Positions 1-7,058 of a stretch of DNA of 39,967 nt are shown here, one piece after another. The position numbers and the translations under genes were made by a program. The stretch covers positions 1-39,967 of the forward strand of contig NZ_JAIRBA010000033.1 in the NCBI RefSeq assembly GCF_022008365.1, given 5' to 3'. The stretch comes from Aequorivita vitellina (lineage in GTDB: Bacteria; Bacteroidota; Bacteroidia; Flavobacteriales; Flavobacteriaceae). The notes under the pieces were generated by a model. The model saw only the letters and a list, made by a program, of their open reading frames with translations, was not told the origin of the DNA and did no database searches. Position 1 is the first letter of the stretch, and every line of letters starts with the position of its first letter.

Positions 1-90
1 TTTTAGTATACCATTAACTCTTTCTGCTAATGCGTTTTCATAGCAATTACCAGCTGCCGCCATACTTATTTCGGTTTTCTGTTTTTTCAA
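1..90 (-). pseudogene. IS3-family transposase (OrfB) fragment, truncated
   Basis: Reading the minus strand from 90 down to 1 gives 30 uninterrupted codons containing SMAAAGNCYENALAERVNG. This is the end of the DDE integrase core of IS3-type OrfB proteins (compare the family pattern SMSxKGNCWDNAxAES), and the Glu in LAER corresponds to the third catalytic acidic residue. The reading frame continues off the left edge. Going upstream, transposase similarity stops at about position 90, just before the hairpin repeats that begin at 102, so the N-terminal part of the gene is missing from this window. The fragment is therefore probably inactive. Seen: the motif and the abrupt end of similarity. Inferred: truncation by the neighbouring repeat/RAYT insertion or by deletion. 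Confidence 0.72.
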
Positions 91-101
91 CTGTCGCCCT
101 C

Positions 102-186
102 GCTGGCGCGAGCGTCCCGCTCGTGCCTTCTCCATCCACCTTCCACTCCTGCTGGCGCGAGCGTCCCGCTCGTGCCTTCTCCATCC
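102..186 (+). repeat. Two direct copies of a REP-like hairpin repeat
   Basis: Two identical 36-bp copies lie at 102-137 and 151-186, 49 bp apart. Each contains a ten-pair stem GGCGCGAGCG / CGCTCGTGCC around a TCC loop (105-114/118-127 and 154-163/167-176), with one G-T pair. The high GC content stands out sharply from the AT-rich surroundings. A third copy in inverted orientation lies beyond the adjacent transposase gene, as expected for REP sequences that serve as substrates of a RAYT. Confidence 0.85.
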
Positions 187-256
187 TCCATCCACCATCC
201 ACCATCACATTATAAATAATGAAATTACAGTATCTTTAACAAACATTCAATTTTTT

Positions 257-814
257 ATGAGCAGAAAGTATAAATTTCACAATCCGAGTGCTGCATATTT
301 CGTTTCTTTCGCAGTAATTAATTGGATAGATGTATTTACACGAGAAGCTTATTTTAATGTAATTGTTGATAGTTTAGACTTTTGCCGAAAACATAAAGGA
401 ATGGCTTTGTTTGCATATTGTATTATGCCAAGCCACATTCATCTATTATTTCGAGACGAAAACGAAAATCCATCTGGACTATTAAGAGATTTTAAGGGTT
501 TCACTTCCAAAAAGATGATTGCTTGCATTCAAGAACATCCACAGGAAAGTAGGCGCGAATGGATGCTTTGGATGTTTAAACGGGCTGGAAATAAAAACAG
601 CAACATTACGGGCAGTCAGTTTTGGCAACAAAACAACAAGCCTATTGAGTTATGGAGCACCCCGGTAATTAGAGAAAAGTTTGATTATATCCACAACAAC
701 CCTGTAAAAGCCGGTTTAGTTACTGAGCCTTGGGAATGGAAATACAGTAGTGCCAGAAATTATGCCGAGCTAGATGCGGTCATTGAAATTGACGACATTG
801 GATTTCTTGGTTAG
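257..814 (+). CDS. REP-associated tyrosine transposase (RAYT, IS200/Y1 type)
   Basis: This 185-residue protein belongs to the Y1_Tnp/TnpA_REP group of single-strand DNA transposases. The metal-binding HUH motif is seen as PSHIHLLF (H60, H62), and the candidate nucleophilic tyrosine is Y144 in FDYIHNNPVKAGLV, a phrase diagnostic of the family. The length fits a stand-alone RAYT. The start follows a -7-like TATCTTTA (231-238) by about 19 nt. The gene is flanked by GC-rich hairpins, two in direct orientation upstream (102-186) and one inverted downstream (867-890). This is the arrangement by which such enzymes recognise and move REP elements. There is no second ORF and no IS200 ends are evident, so a domesticated RAYT is more likely than a free insertion sequence. 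The gene appears intact. Confidence 0.9.
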   Translation: MSRKYKFHNPSAAYFVSFAVINWIDVFTREAYFNVIVDSLDFCRKHKGMALFAYCIMPSHIHLLFRDENENPSGLLRDFKGFTSKKMIACIQEHPQESRREWMLWMFKRAGNKNSNITGSQFWQQNNKPIELWSTPVIREKFDYIHNNPVKAGLVTEPWEWKYSSARNYAELDAVIEIDDIGFLG

Positions 815-866
815 GTATGGCGTTTAGGGTTTTCGTAGTATGTTTTGGGTTCGTGTACGTTGAAGA

Positions 867-890
867 GCACGAGCGGGACGCTCGCGCTAG
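867..890 (-). repeat. Inverted third copy of the REP-like hairpin
   Basis: On the minus strand this reads almost the same as the two upstream copies (two differences over about 24 nt) and has the same CGAGCG/CGCTCG core stem with a 3-nt loop. Its inverted orientation brackets the RAYT gene. It also marks the exact point where the adjacent acetyltransferase fragment loses its reading frame. Confidence 0.8.
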
Positions 891-970
891 CGGGGGTTGC
901 TTACCAATTTAAAATAATCATCAAAATCTGCTTCGGTATAATGGCGAAAAACTAATCTTTTGGAATTCAT
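887..970 (-). pseudogene. GNAT acetyltransferase N-terminal fragment
   Basis: The minus strand from 970 encodes 27 residues beginning MNSKRLVFRHYTEADFDDYF and continuing KLVSNPR before a stop at 887-889. The pattern L-FR-YTE-DFD-Y-KLVSN is the first strand and helix of RimJ/RimL-like GNAT acetyltransferases (normally ~150-180 residues). The remainder is missing: similarity ends where the REP-like hairpin begins. A further ATG at 986-988 would add six residues but fits the family less well. This is a truncated relic, presumably cut by the RAYT/REP rearrangement. The family call rests on a short stretch and is moderately secure. Confidence 0.55.
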
Positions 971-1018
971 TATTGCTATAATTTTCATAAAAGTAATACC
1001 TTCAAATTTATTTAATAT

Positions 1019-1054
1019 GAAAAAAAGAAAAGACCGTCGAGAAGAAAACGGTCT
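1019..1054 (-). terminator. Rho-independent terminator of the DUF5689 lipoprotein gene
   Basis: AGACCGT (1031-1037) pairs with ACGGTCT (1048-1054). On the minus strand the stem is followed by a T-rich tract (rc of 1019-1030). It lies 27 bp beyond the stop codon of the minus-strand gene. Confidence 0.8.
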
Positions 1055-1080
1055 GTTCACAAGAAATAATATTTCAGAAG

Positions 1081-2466
1081 CTATTCAACTACCGAAATAT
1101 TATCTATTTGATAGGTTGTAGAAACCCCGTTTGACGCTCCCAAATATTGGTAAGCAATATAAACCACTTGTCCTTCGTATGCAGAGAGATCAATATTACC
1201 CGAAGGTGTAAATTCTGTGCCATAACTGCTTGTGTGGCCACTGGAAATTTCGGCGTTTAACTCAGCCCAATTAGCCGTTGCAACATCATCATCAAAATCT
1301 GTTGAAATTTTTACAAACAGCCCAGCGCCGTTATAAAAACCATCATTTGTTTCAAAAGTGAGGGTTGGCGAAGCACCGCTCGGTAAAATTAATCCGGGGG
1401 TAACCAACCAAACTTCACACGGATTTTCATTGGAATTATATGCCGAAATCTGCGCATATTTATTCGAATTAAATTCTTGAACGTCATAAAGTTTCGCGCC
1501 TCCATTTACATTTGTATTTGTCCATCCCTCAATAGATATAGCAACATCTGCCGGTTGCTCCTCAAAATTTTCTGAAAAAGGTAGTTCTATTGCATCACCT
1601 GTTCCGCCGCCACCGTTATCACAGCGCTCACCTTCCATTTGCACGTCATCAATATCGCGTATAAATAACTGCACATCGTTATTAAAACGACTTAAAATAG
1701 CAGTTAAAGTTCCATTGCCTTCGGGCAGTAAAATGCCTTTAAAATCTGCGAAACCACTAGTACGCAGGAAGATTAATTCGCCTTCACAGTTTTCCACATC
1801 GCGGTTTACACCGTAGGTATTATCGGGGTTTGCATAATGTGCCACGCCTGCGAGCCCATCGGGAAACTGCACGTTTTCAAATTTTACCAAGGTATTTAAC
1901 AGTGCAACATTGTTATCATTATCGACTGCTTCAGCAATGGTTACCAATTGTGGAACCAGTGAATCGGTTTCGGTGGAACGCAAAATACGCTCTTCAAAAT
2001 CGTCAATATTTATTCGGCCAATTTCATCTCCATCTTGAATTCCAATCGTTGGAAGCTCGGCGTATTGGCCAATATACAGCCCGTCAACTCGAAAATATAT
2101 TTTACGTCCGGGCTCATATTTGGTATAAAGGTCAGTAGCATTGGTTGAAATAGCAACGCCAGCAGTAGGATTCTCCGGCTTGTCTTGTATAATTAGCGAT
2201 TTATAAATATTGCCAGTTTCATCACTTGAAACCACATAAGCTTCAATATATAGCGCTCTATTTGACCCATCTCCCGCTTCAATAATTTTTGGTTCGTAAC
2301 CTCTGTATCGCTCTTTTATAGAAATAATGTTTTCATTCACATCTACATTTGGTTCTTCAACGTTTATTTCGGGTATTTTATAGTCGTCGTCTTGAACACA
2401 AGCAATAACTAAAAGTCCCAAAAGAATTAAGAAGCTTAGTTGTTTAATGTTTTTTAAAGTTTTCAT
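1081..2466 (-). CDS. DUF5689-like surface lipoprotein with C-terminal jelly-roll-like domain
   Basis: A 461-residue lipoprotein. The signal peptide ends in the lipobox LLVIAC (Cys at about 23), and the following QDDD is typical of Bacteroidetes surface-exposed lipoproteins. Residues ~40-285 resemble the DUF5689 (OB-fold-like) domain (SIKERYRGY, ALYIEAYVVSSDETGNIYKSLIIQD). A GGGG linker follows, and residues ~295-461 look like a choice-of-anchor-J type domain (LPFSENFE, WLVTPGL, YIAYQYLG, YQIDNISV). It lies 37 bp downstream of a TonB-dependent receptor gene on the same strand and is almost certainly co-transcribed with it, ending at the terminator at 1019-1054. The inferred role is capturing or presenting a substrate at the surface for that receptor. 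The substrate is not visible from sequence; the neighbouring nuclease-like gene hints at nucleic acid or phosphate esters. Confidence 0.8.
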   Translation of the reverse strand: MKTLKNIKQLSFLILLGLLVIACVQDDDYKIPEINVEEPNVDVNENIISIKERYRGYEPKIIEAGDGSNRALYIEAYVVSSDETGNIYKSLIIQDKPENPTAGVAISTNATDLYTKYEPGRKIYFRVDGLYIGQYAELPTIGIQDGDEIGRINIDDFEERILRSTETDSLVPQLVTIAEAVDNDNNVALLNTLVKFENVQFPDGLAGVAHYANPDNTYGVNRDVENCEGELIFLRTSGFADFKGILLPEGNGTLTAILSRFNNDVQLFIRDIDDVQMEGERCDNGGGGTGDAIELPFSENFEEQPADVAISIEGWTNTNVNGGAKLYDVQEFNSNKYAQISAYNSNENPCEVWLVTPGLILPSGASPTLTFETNDGFYNGAGLFVKISTDFDDDVATANWAELNAEISSGHTSSYGTEFTPSGNIDLSAYEGQVVYIAYQYLGASNGVSTTYQIDNISVVE

Positions 2467-2503
2467 TTTGAATAATATTTTAATTCCTCTAAAATGTATA
2501 TAT

Positions 2504-5269
2504 CTAAAACCGAACGTAGAAATTTACGTAAAACGTGGTTCCGTAGCCATACCAGTATTTTGGCCCAAACACACGCGTATCGTTTGCCATATCTTCTGAA
2601 AGCGTCCGGTAGTTTGCACTTCTGCCTTGTTCAAAACCACCCGTTTTATATTCTTGGTCTAAAATGTTGCTAATGCTAGCAAAGAAGCCGAGGTAATAAC
2701 TTTTAACCTTCCACGATTTTCCGCCTATTATATTTACTAAAATATAGTCGTCAAACTTTTCCTGTTTTAAGAGTTCTCTTGCAATTTCTGGATTGTAATC
2801 GTTAAAAGGGATTCCATCCGTATCTAAATAAAAATTGGCTGTCCTGGTAAGTGGCGAAACATCTATATAAGCATTGGAGAAATAATTTGTTGTGGAGCCA
2901 AAAAACCAGAACTCTGGGTTGCGATATTCAAAACCAATTTGGTACGCCTGTTGCGGCCCGCCAGCAACTTTGTAATCTTTTAAAGTAGATTTTCCGTAGT
3001 TTACAGCCCCGCCGGGAACATCAGTAAAATCATCGGATGTTAGGTATAGATTCGGATTGTTATCATACGTATTTTGCCCGTACGCTGCGGCAGCTTTCAA
3101 TTTGATGGTTGGGGTTACTTGAGCTTCAATACCAAATTCGCCACCCAAATTTTTCTTGTCTATATCTGTTAAAACTTCTTGTACAAAAGCTGTGGAAGCA
3201 CTTCTCCCCGGCACCGAAATCCCGTCGGCGTAATAGAAAGATATTTCGGAAGCATCCTGTTTTAATGTATAATATCCTGTTAATCTAGCTTTTACAATGG
3301 GTGAACGGAAAATGTAGCTGCCATCTATATGTATGTTTTTTTCTTCGGTTAAATCAGTGACTGTTGCATTGTTTTGACGCGAATTTGAAAAAGAATTTCG
3401 AAGGGTTGGCGCTTCGGTAAAATAGGCTGCGTTTACTTCAAAAATATGTCTTCCCGTAATTTTATACCTGCCACCCACCTTTCCGCCGTAGGTTGTAAAA
3501 TCTAGTTTTTCACTTTTTCCGAAAGAATTTTCTGGAAAACTCCCATTGCGATAAAGACCGTTTCTTTGGTAACTAACCTTTCCCAATTTTCCCGCTGCGT
3601 ACAAATCTATTTTTGAATAGGTGAATTGCCCCTGTACAAATCCATTGTAATCGGTGGCGTCGAGCTCAAAGTTGTATTTCATTTTATCTCCTTCCCCAAC
3701 TACGCGATCTGGATTGTTTAAATCGCTTTGAGATTGGTCGCCAGAGTTAAAAGTATCAACATCTAAATAACCATTTCCACCGAGCAAATCGAGCATATTG
3801 GCGAAGTTTATTGAGTTCAAACTTCTGAAATTAACATTTGCAGTTAATGTTATATTCTCATTTAATTTTGAATTGAGAATGGTATTTGCAGAAAGTTGGG
3901 TGTCATCATTTCTATCTTCATATAAATAATAACGCGCCGTTCCGCCGTAAAAAATATTAGTTTCGTAAATATTCTGCCAATCTATTTGCCCGTCATCCAC
4001 AAAATTTGAATACGCTTGGTACGCCCCTTCATAATTTGGACCAGCTGGATCTGCCAAAAAATAACTCGGCATTTTTTGATAGTAACTCGGATCGGGGTTT
4101 GGGGCATTGTCATACCCCAAACGGCTGTTTCCTATTTTTCCAAATTGATAACCTAAGTTGGTATTTAGATGGGTTTTTTCAGAAATATTCCAAAAATGGT
4201 TCAGCATAATAACGGGTTCAACCACTTCTTTTATCCGCGAATTGCGAATTTCATCATCCTGTTTTCCCCAGTATGCATTATAGCGCGTTCCTTTTAAATC
4301 ATAAACTTCTTGCGTATTTGGTGAAGATTTTCCTCTTCTATTTGGAGTATAAAAAGCTGTAAGATTTAAGCTGCTAGCTTCGTTAAATCTTCTTTCAACT
4401 GAAACAAATAATGAATTGGCATCGTACAAAGTTCCCTCATTAAAACCTTCCTCGGCAAAACGGCGCGCCACCAAAATAGAATACGCCCAACCATTTGGCA
4501 GTAACCCACTGTTATAAGACCCCATTACCCTTCCGCGATAGCTACGGTTGCTTGTGGCGTACGAAATACGCCCACCTTTTCTGTATTGGGAAGCGCGCAT
4601 AATAATATTTGTGGTACCGGCGAGACCTCCAAAATTATATTCATTTGCAGATATACCCATAGAAAACATTTGGTTCCGTTGCGCGTCATTAAGGCCGCCC
4701 CAGTTGGACCATTGCGGCCTACCGTTGTACATTTTATTCATCGCTAATCCGTTGATAAGTACTTTGCCGTCGCTAGAGTCGTAGCCTCTTGGCCTGAAGA
4801 ATGTCGTGCTAAAATCATACGATGCCGCATTTAAAAAAACGTCTTTGGAAGCTTGCAGCAATCCCGAAATATTATACGAAGTTCCTTCATCTTCGTCCAA
4901 TTCGTTATCGGAAAGACTAATAACGCCAATTTGAGCTTCAATTGCTGTTAGGTCTGGAGCCATTAAAATTGGATCTAAAGAAACGGGAGCGTTATCTTGA
5001 ATTTTTATAGGAATTCGCAAAGTAAGATACCCAGGTTTTGATACTTCTAGAATTTGTTCGCCCTTCGGAAGGTTTTTTTGCGAAAATGAAAAGGTTCCTT
5101 CAGCATTGGTTGTGGTGCTATAAATACTATTTAGAATACTAATTTGTACGTCCGAAATAGGTTCACTGGAGTAAGTATCTATTACACGACCTACAACACT
5201 TGTATCTTGGGCAAATGAAGAATATATACCCAAAGTAAACGCTACCCATATATAAATGACGCATTTCAT
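2504..5269 (-). CDS. TonB-dependent outer-membrane receptor with carboxypeptidase-regulatory-like domain
   Basis: A 921-residue outer-membrane transporter. A Sec signal peptide (MKCVIYIWVAFTLGIYSSFA) is followed by a CarboxypepD_reg-like domain (~22-100, VVGRVIDTYSSEPISDVQIS), a plug domain (~120-235, FFRPRGYDSSDGKVLINGLAMN and NFGGLAGTTNIIMRAS) and a long beta-barrel ending in the terminal aromatic NFYVRF. It has no SusD partner; the downstream DUF5689 lipoprotein probably acts as its surface accessory. The upstream intergenic region (5270-5403) is shared with the divergent secreted nuclease-like gene. It is closely related in plug style (WSNWGG motif) to the second receptor at 7059-9692. 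The ligand is unknown. Confidence 0.9.
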   Translation of the reverse strand: MKCVIYIWVAFTLGIYSSFAQDTSVVGRVIDTYSSEPISDVQISILNSIYSTTTNAEGTFSFSQKNLPKGEQILEVSKPGYLTLRIPIKIQDNAPVSLDPILMAPDLTAIEAQIGVISLSDNELDEDEGTSYNISGLLQASKDVFLNAASYDFSTTFFRPRGYDSSDGKVLINGLAMNKMYNGRPQWSNWGGLNDAQRNQMFSMGISANEYNFGGLAGTTNIIMRASQYRKGGRISYATSNRSYRGRVMGSYNSGLLPNGWAYSILVARRFAEEGFNEGTLYDANSLFVSVERRFNEASSLNLTAFYTPNRRGKSSPNTQEVYDLKGTRYNAYWGKQDDEIRNSRIKEVVEPVIMLNHFWNISEKTHLNTNLGYQFGKIGNSRLGYDNAPNPDPSYYQKMPSYFLADPAGPNYEGAYQAYSNFVDDGQIDWQNIYETNIFYGGTARYYLYEDRNDDTQLSANTILNSKLNENITLTANVNFRSLNSINFANMLDLLGGNGYLDVDTFNSGDQSQSDLNNPDRVVGEGDKMKYNFELDATDYNGFVQGQFTYSKIDLYAAGKLGKVSYQRNGLYRNGSFPENSFGKSEKLDFTTYGGKVGGRYKITGRHIFEVNAAYFTEAPTLRNSFSNSRQNNATVTDLTEEKNIHIDGSYIFRSPIVKARLTGYYTLKQDASEISFYYADGISVPGRSASTAFVQEVLTDIDKKNLGGEFGIEAQVTPTIKLKAAAAYGQNTYDNNPNLYLTSDDFTDVPGGAVNYGKSTLKDYKVAGGPQQAYQIGFEYRNPEFWFFGSTTNYFSNAYIDVSPLTRTANFYLDTDGIPFNDYNPEIARELLKQEKFDDYILVNIIGGKSWKVKSYYLGFFASISNILDQEYKTGGFEQGRSANYRTLSEDMANDTRVFGPKYWYGYGTTFYVNFYVRF

Positions 5270-5403
5270 TTCTAAAAATAAATTTTAACAGGGGAGCGTT
5301 TATTAGTGATATTTCTATGAAAAACGCATAAATTTAATACTTTTTTGTTTTATTATCCAAATTTTCAGTTAATTTTATTATTATTTTGTTTTTACACAAA
5401 GGA

Positions 5404-6462
5404 ATGAAGCTTTCTATACTACCTCTATTTCTCTGTTTATTTTATATTTCATTTTCATTTTCCCAAACCGAAAAGAAGTATAAAGTAAATACCATTGCGT
5501 TTTATAATCTTGAAAATTTATTTGATTATGAAGACGACCCCATTACTTTTGACAATGACCGTACCCCAGCAGGGAAAGATCATTGGACTCAAGAAATATA
5601 CGAAGCAAAATTGCGGAATATGGCTAAGGTTATTTCGGAAATTGGTAAAGATGTTACTGGCACCTCCCCTGCGTTAATTGGTGTTAGCGAAATAGAAAAC
5701 CGCCGCGTCCTTGAAGATTTGCTTAACCAAAAGCTATTGGTTAAAAAAGATTACGGCATTGTACATTTTGATAGCCCCGATCGTCGTGGAATAGACGTTG
5801 CGCTACTATACCAGAAAAAGCTATTCACCCCCACAAATTACAAAGCTTACGAACTTGTAATCTATGACGATCAAGACCGAAGTAAGCGCATCTACACCAG
5901 AGATCAATTAGTGGTTAGCGGAATGCTTGATGGCGAAAAAATACACCTAATTGTAAACCACTGGCCTTCGCGTAGTGGTGGCGAAGCCCGAAGCAGACCA
6001 AAGCGCATAAAAGCAGCTGAGCTGAACAAGAAAATAATGGACTCGTTATTTAGTATCAACCCGTATGCAAAAATTATAACCATGGGCGATTTAAATGACG
6101 ACCCAACCAGTCCAAGTGTTAAAGATGTACTGAAAACTAAACACAAACGGACCAATATGCAACTGAAAGAGTTGTACAACCCAATGGAAGATATGTTTAA
6201 AAATGGTTTGGGTACCTTAGCGTACCGCGACAGCTGGAATCTATTCGACCAAATTATTATTTCGACAGAATTGGCGAAAAAAGATTTTTCGAGCTATCGT
6301 TTTTACAAAGCGGGAATCTTCAACAAAAATTATTTAGTAACCCCACGCGGAAAATATAAAAGCTATCCTTTCCGCAGTTTTGTAAATGGATATACGGGCG
6401 GATATAGCGATCACTTTCCGGTATATATTTACTTGATAGAAGAAAAAAAGGATGCCAATTAA
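5404..6462 (+). CDS. Secreted endonuclease/exonuclease/phosphatase family protein
   Basis: About 352 residues. The first ATG (5404) begins a good signal peptide (MKLSILPLFLCLFYISFSFS); a TTG six codons earlier (5386) is less plausible. The metal-dependent EEP fold signature is complete: FYNLENLFD (first Asn), VSEIENR (metal Glu), VNHWPSR (catalytic His), MGDLNDDP (Asp/Asn) and GYSDHFPVY (final Asp-His). The family comprises DNase I-like nucleases and phosphodiesterases/phosphatases, and this one would act in the periplasm or outside the cell. A TTTG (5344-5347)/TAATTTTA (5370-5377) pair with a 22-nt spacer is a plausible promoter. It is divergent from the TonB receptor/DUF5689 operon, consistent with a shared uptake function. 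The exact substrate cannot be read from sequence. Confidence 0.85.
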   Translation: MKLSILPLFLCLFYISFSFSQTEKKYKVNTIAFYNLENLFDYEDDPITFDNDRTPAGKDHWTQEIYEAKLRNMAKVISEIGKDVTGTSPALIGVSEIENRRVLEDLLNQKLLVKKDYGIVHFDSPDRRGIDVALLYQKKLFTPTNYKAYELVIYDDQDRSKRIYTRDQLVVSGMLDGEKIHLIVNHWPSRSGGEARSRPKRIKAAELNKKIMDSLFSINPYAKIITMGDLNDDPTSPSVKDVLKTKHKRTNMQLKELYNPMEDMFKNGLGTLAYRDSWNLFDQIIISTELAKKDFSSYRFYKAGIFNKNYLVTPRGKYKSYPFRSFVNGYTGGYSDHFPVYIYLIEEKKDAN

Positions 6463-6471
6463 AATACATAA

Positions 6472-6491
6472 GCGCGCGAAAAATCGCGCGC
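6472..6491. terminator. GC-rich hairpin between convergent genes
   Basis: GCGCGCG (6472-6478) pairs perfectly with CGCGCGC (6485-6491) around a 6-nt AT loop, ten bases past the stop of the nuclease-like gene. No strong T-run follows on either strand, so it may be a bidirectional transcript end or another repetitive hairpin. Confidence 0.4.
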
Positions 6492-6521
6492 CTACAAATG
6501 CTCAAATTATATATATTTCTT

Positions 6522-6962
6522 TTAAAACCACTGGTTCCACGGAATTCTACTCAGCATTAAAATTAGAGCAATGGTATAGAATATTGCCAGTGTTTTAAAC
6601 TTGCCGTGCGACAATAATTTCTTTTTGTGTTTTGAATACCCTATAGTTATAAAAACAACGGTTAAAATCATTACAAACGGATGTTCTACCGCGTAAAGCC
6701 GGAATTCAGAATTCTTCATTACTTCACCCATTCCTAAGTTTGTAATATTTTGTAAACCCAAAGGCGAAATAAAATAAAGAATTAACCCAATGAGCACTTG
6801 AATGTGCGTCACAATTAATGCAAATAGCGAAATTCTAAAATCTTTGGCTCCATATTCTCTTTTTGAGAAGAAACCTGCCAGTGCATTAAATGTTGCAAGT
6901 AGCACAATTAAAAGCACTAAATAAGCCCAGTAAGAATGAAGAAATTGAAAAGTTGTGTACAT
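6522..6962 (-). CDS. Conserved four-helix membrane protein
   Basis: A 146-residue protein with four hydrophobic segments (~9-31, 45-66, 92-109, 122-140) separated by short basic loops. Histidines lie in or next to the helices (H9, FLHSYW; the VTHIQ motif; VEHPF), which would suit a heme or metal site, but that is only suggestive. I recognise it as a protein type common in Flavobacteriia without an assigned function. It stands alone: the upstream side is closed by the terminator at 7009-7038, and the downstream side converges on the nuclease-like gene. No signal peptide cleavage site is evident. Confidence 0.7.
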   Translation of the reverse strand: MYTTFQFLHSYWAYLVLLIVLLATFNALAGFFSKREYGAKDFRISLFALIVTHIQVLIGLILYFISPLGLQNITNLGMGEVMKNSEFRLYAVEHPFVMILTVVFITIGYSKHKKKLLSHGKFKTLAIFYTIALILMLSRIPWNQWF

Positions 6963-7008
6963 AGTTGATTATTTTTAGCGTGCTTCAAATATAAGGTTTA
7001 TAAACAAA

Positions 7009-7038
7009 AAAAATGCCTCAAAAGTATGAGGCATTTTT
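7009..7038 (-). terminator. Terminator of the second TonB receptor gene
   Basis: TGCCTCA (7014-7020) and TGAGGCA (7027-7033) form a stem around a 6-nt loop, with A-tract on one side and T-tract on the other. It works on the minus strand, 20 bp after the receptor stop, and could act in both directions. Confidence 0.85.
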
Positions 7039-7058
7039 ATTAAACAGTTAAATGTTTA

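Noticed and set aside
30-215. Short plus-strand ORF across the hairpin repeats
   Set aside because: Its codons come from the repeats themselves and from the antisense of the IS3 fragment; no protein character.
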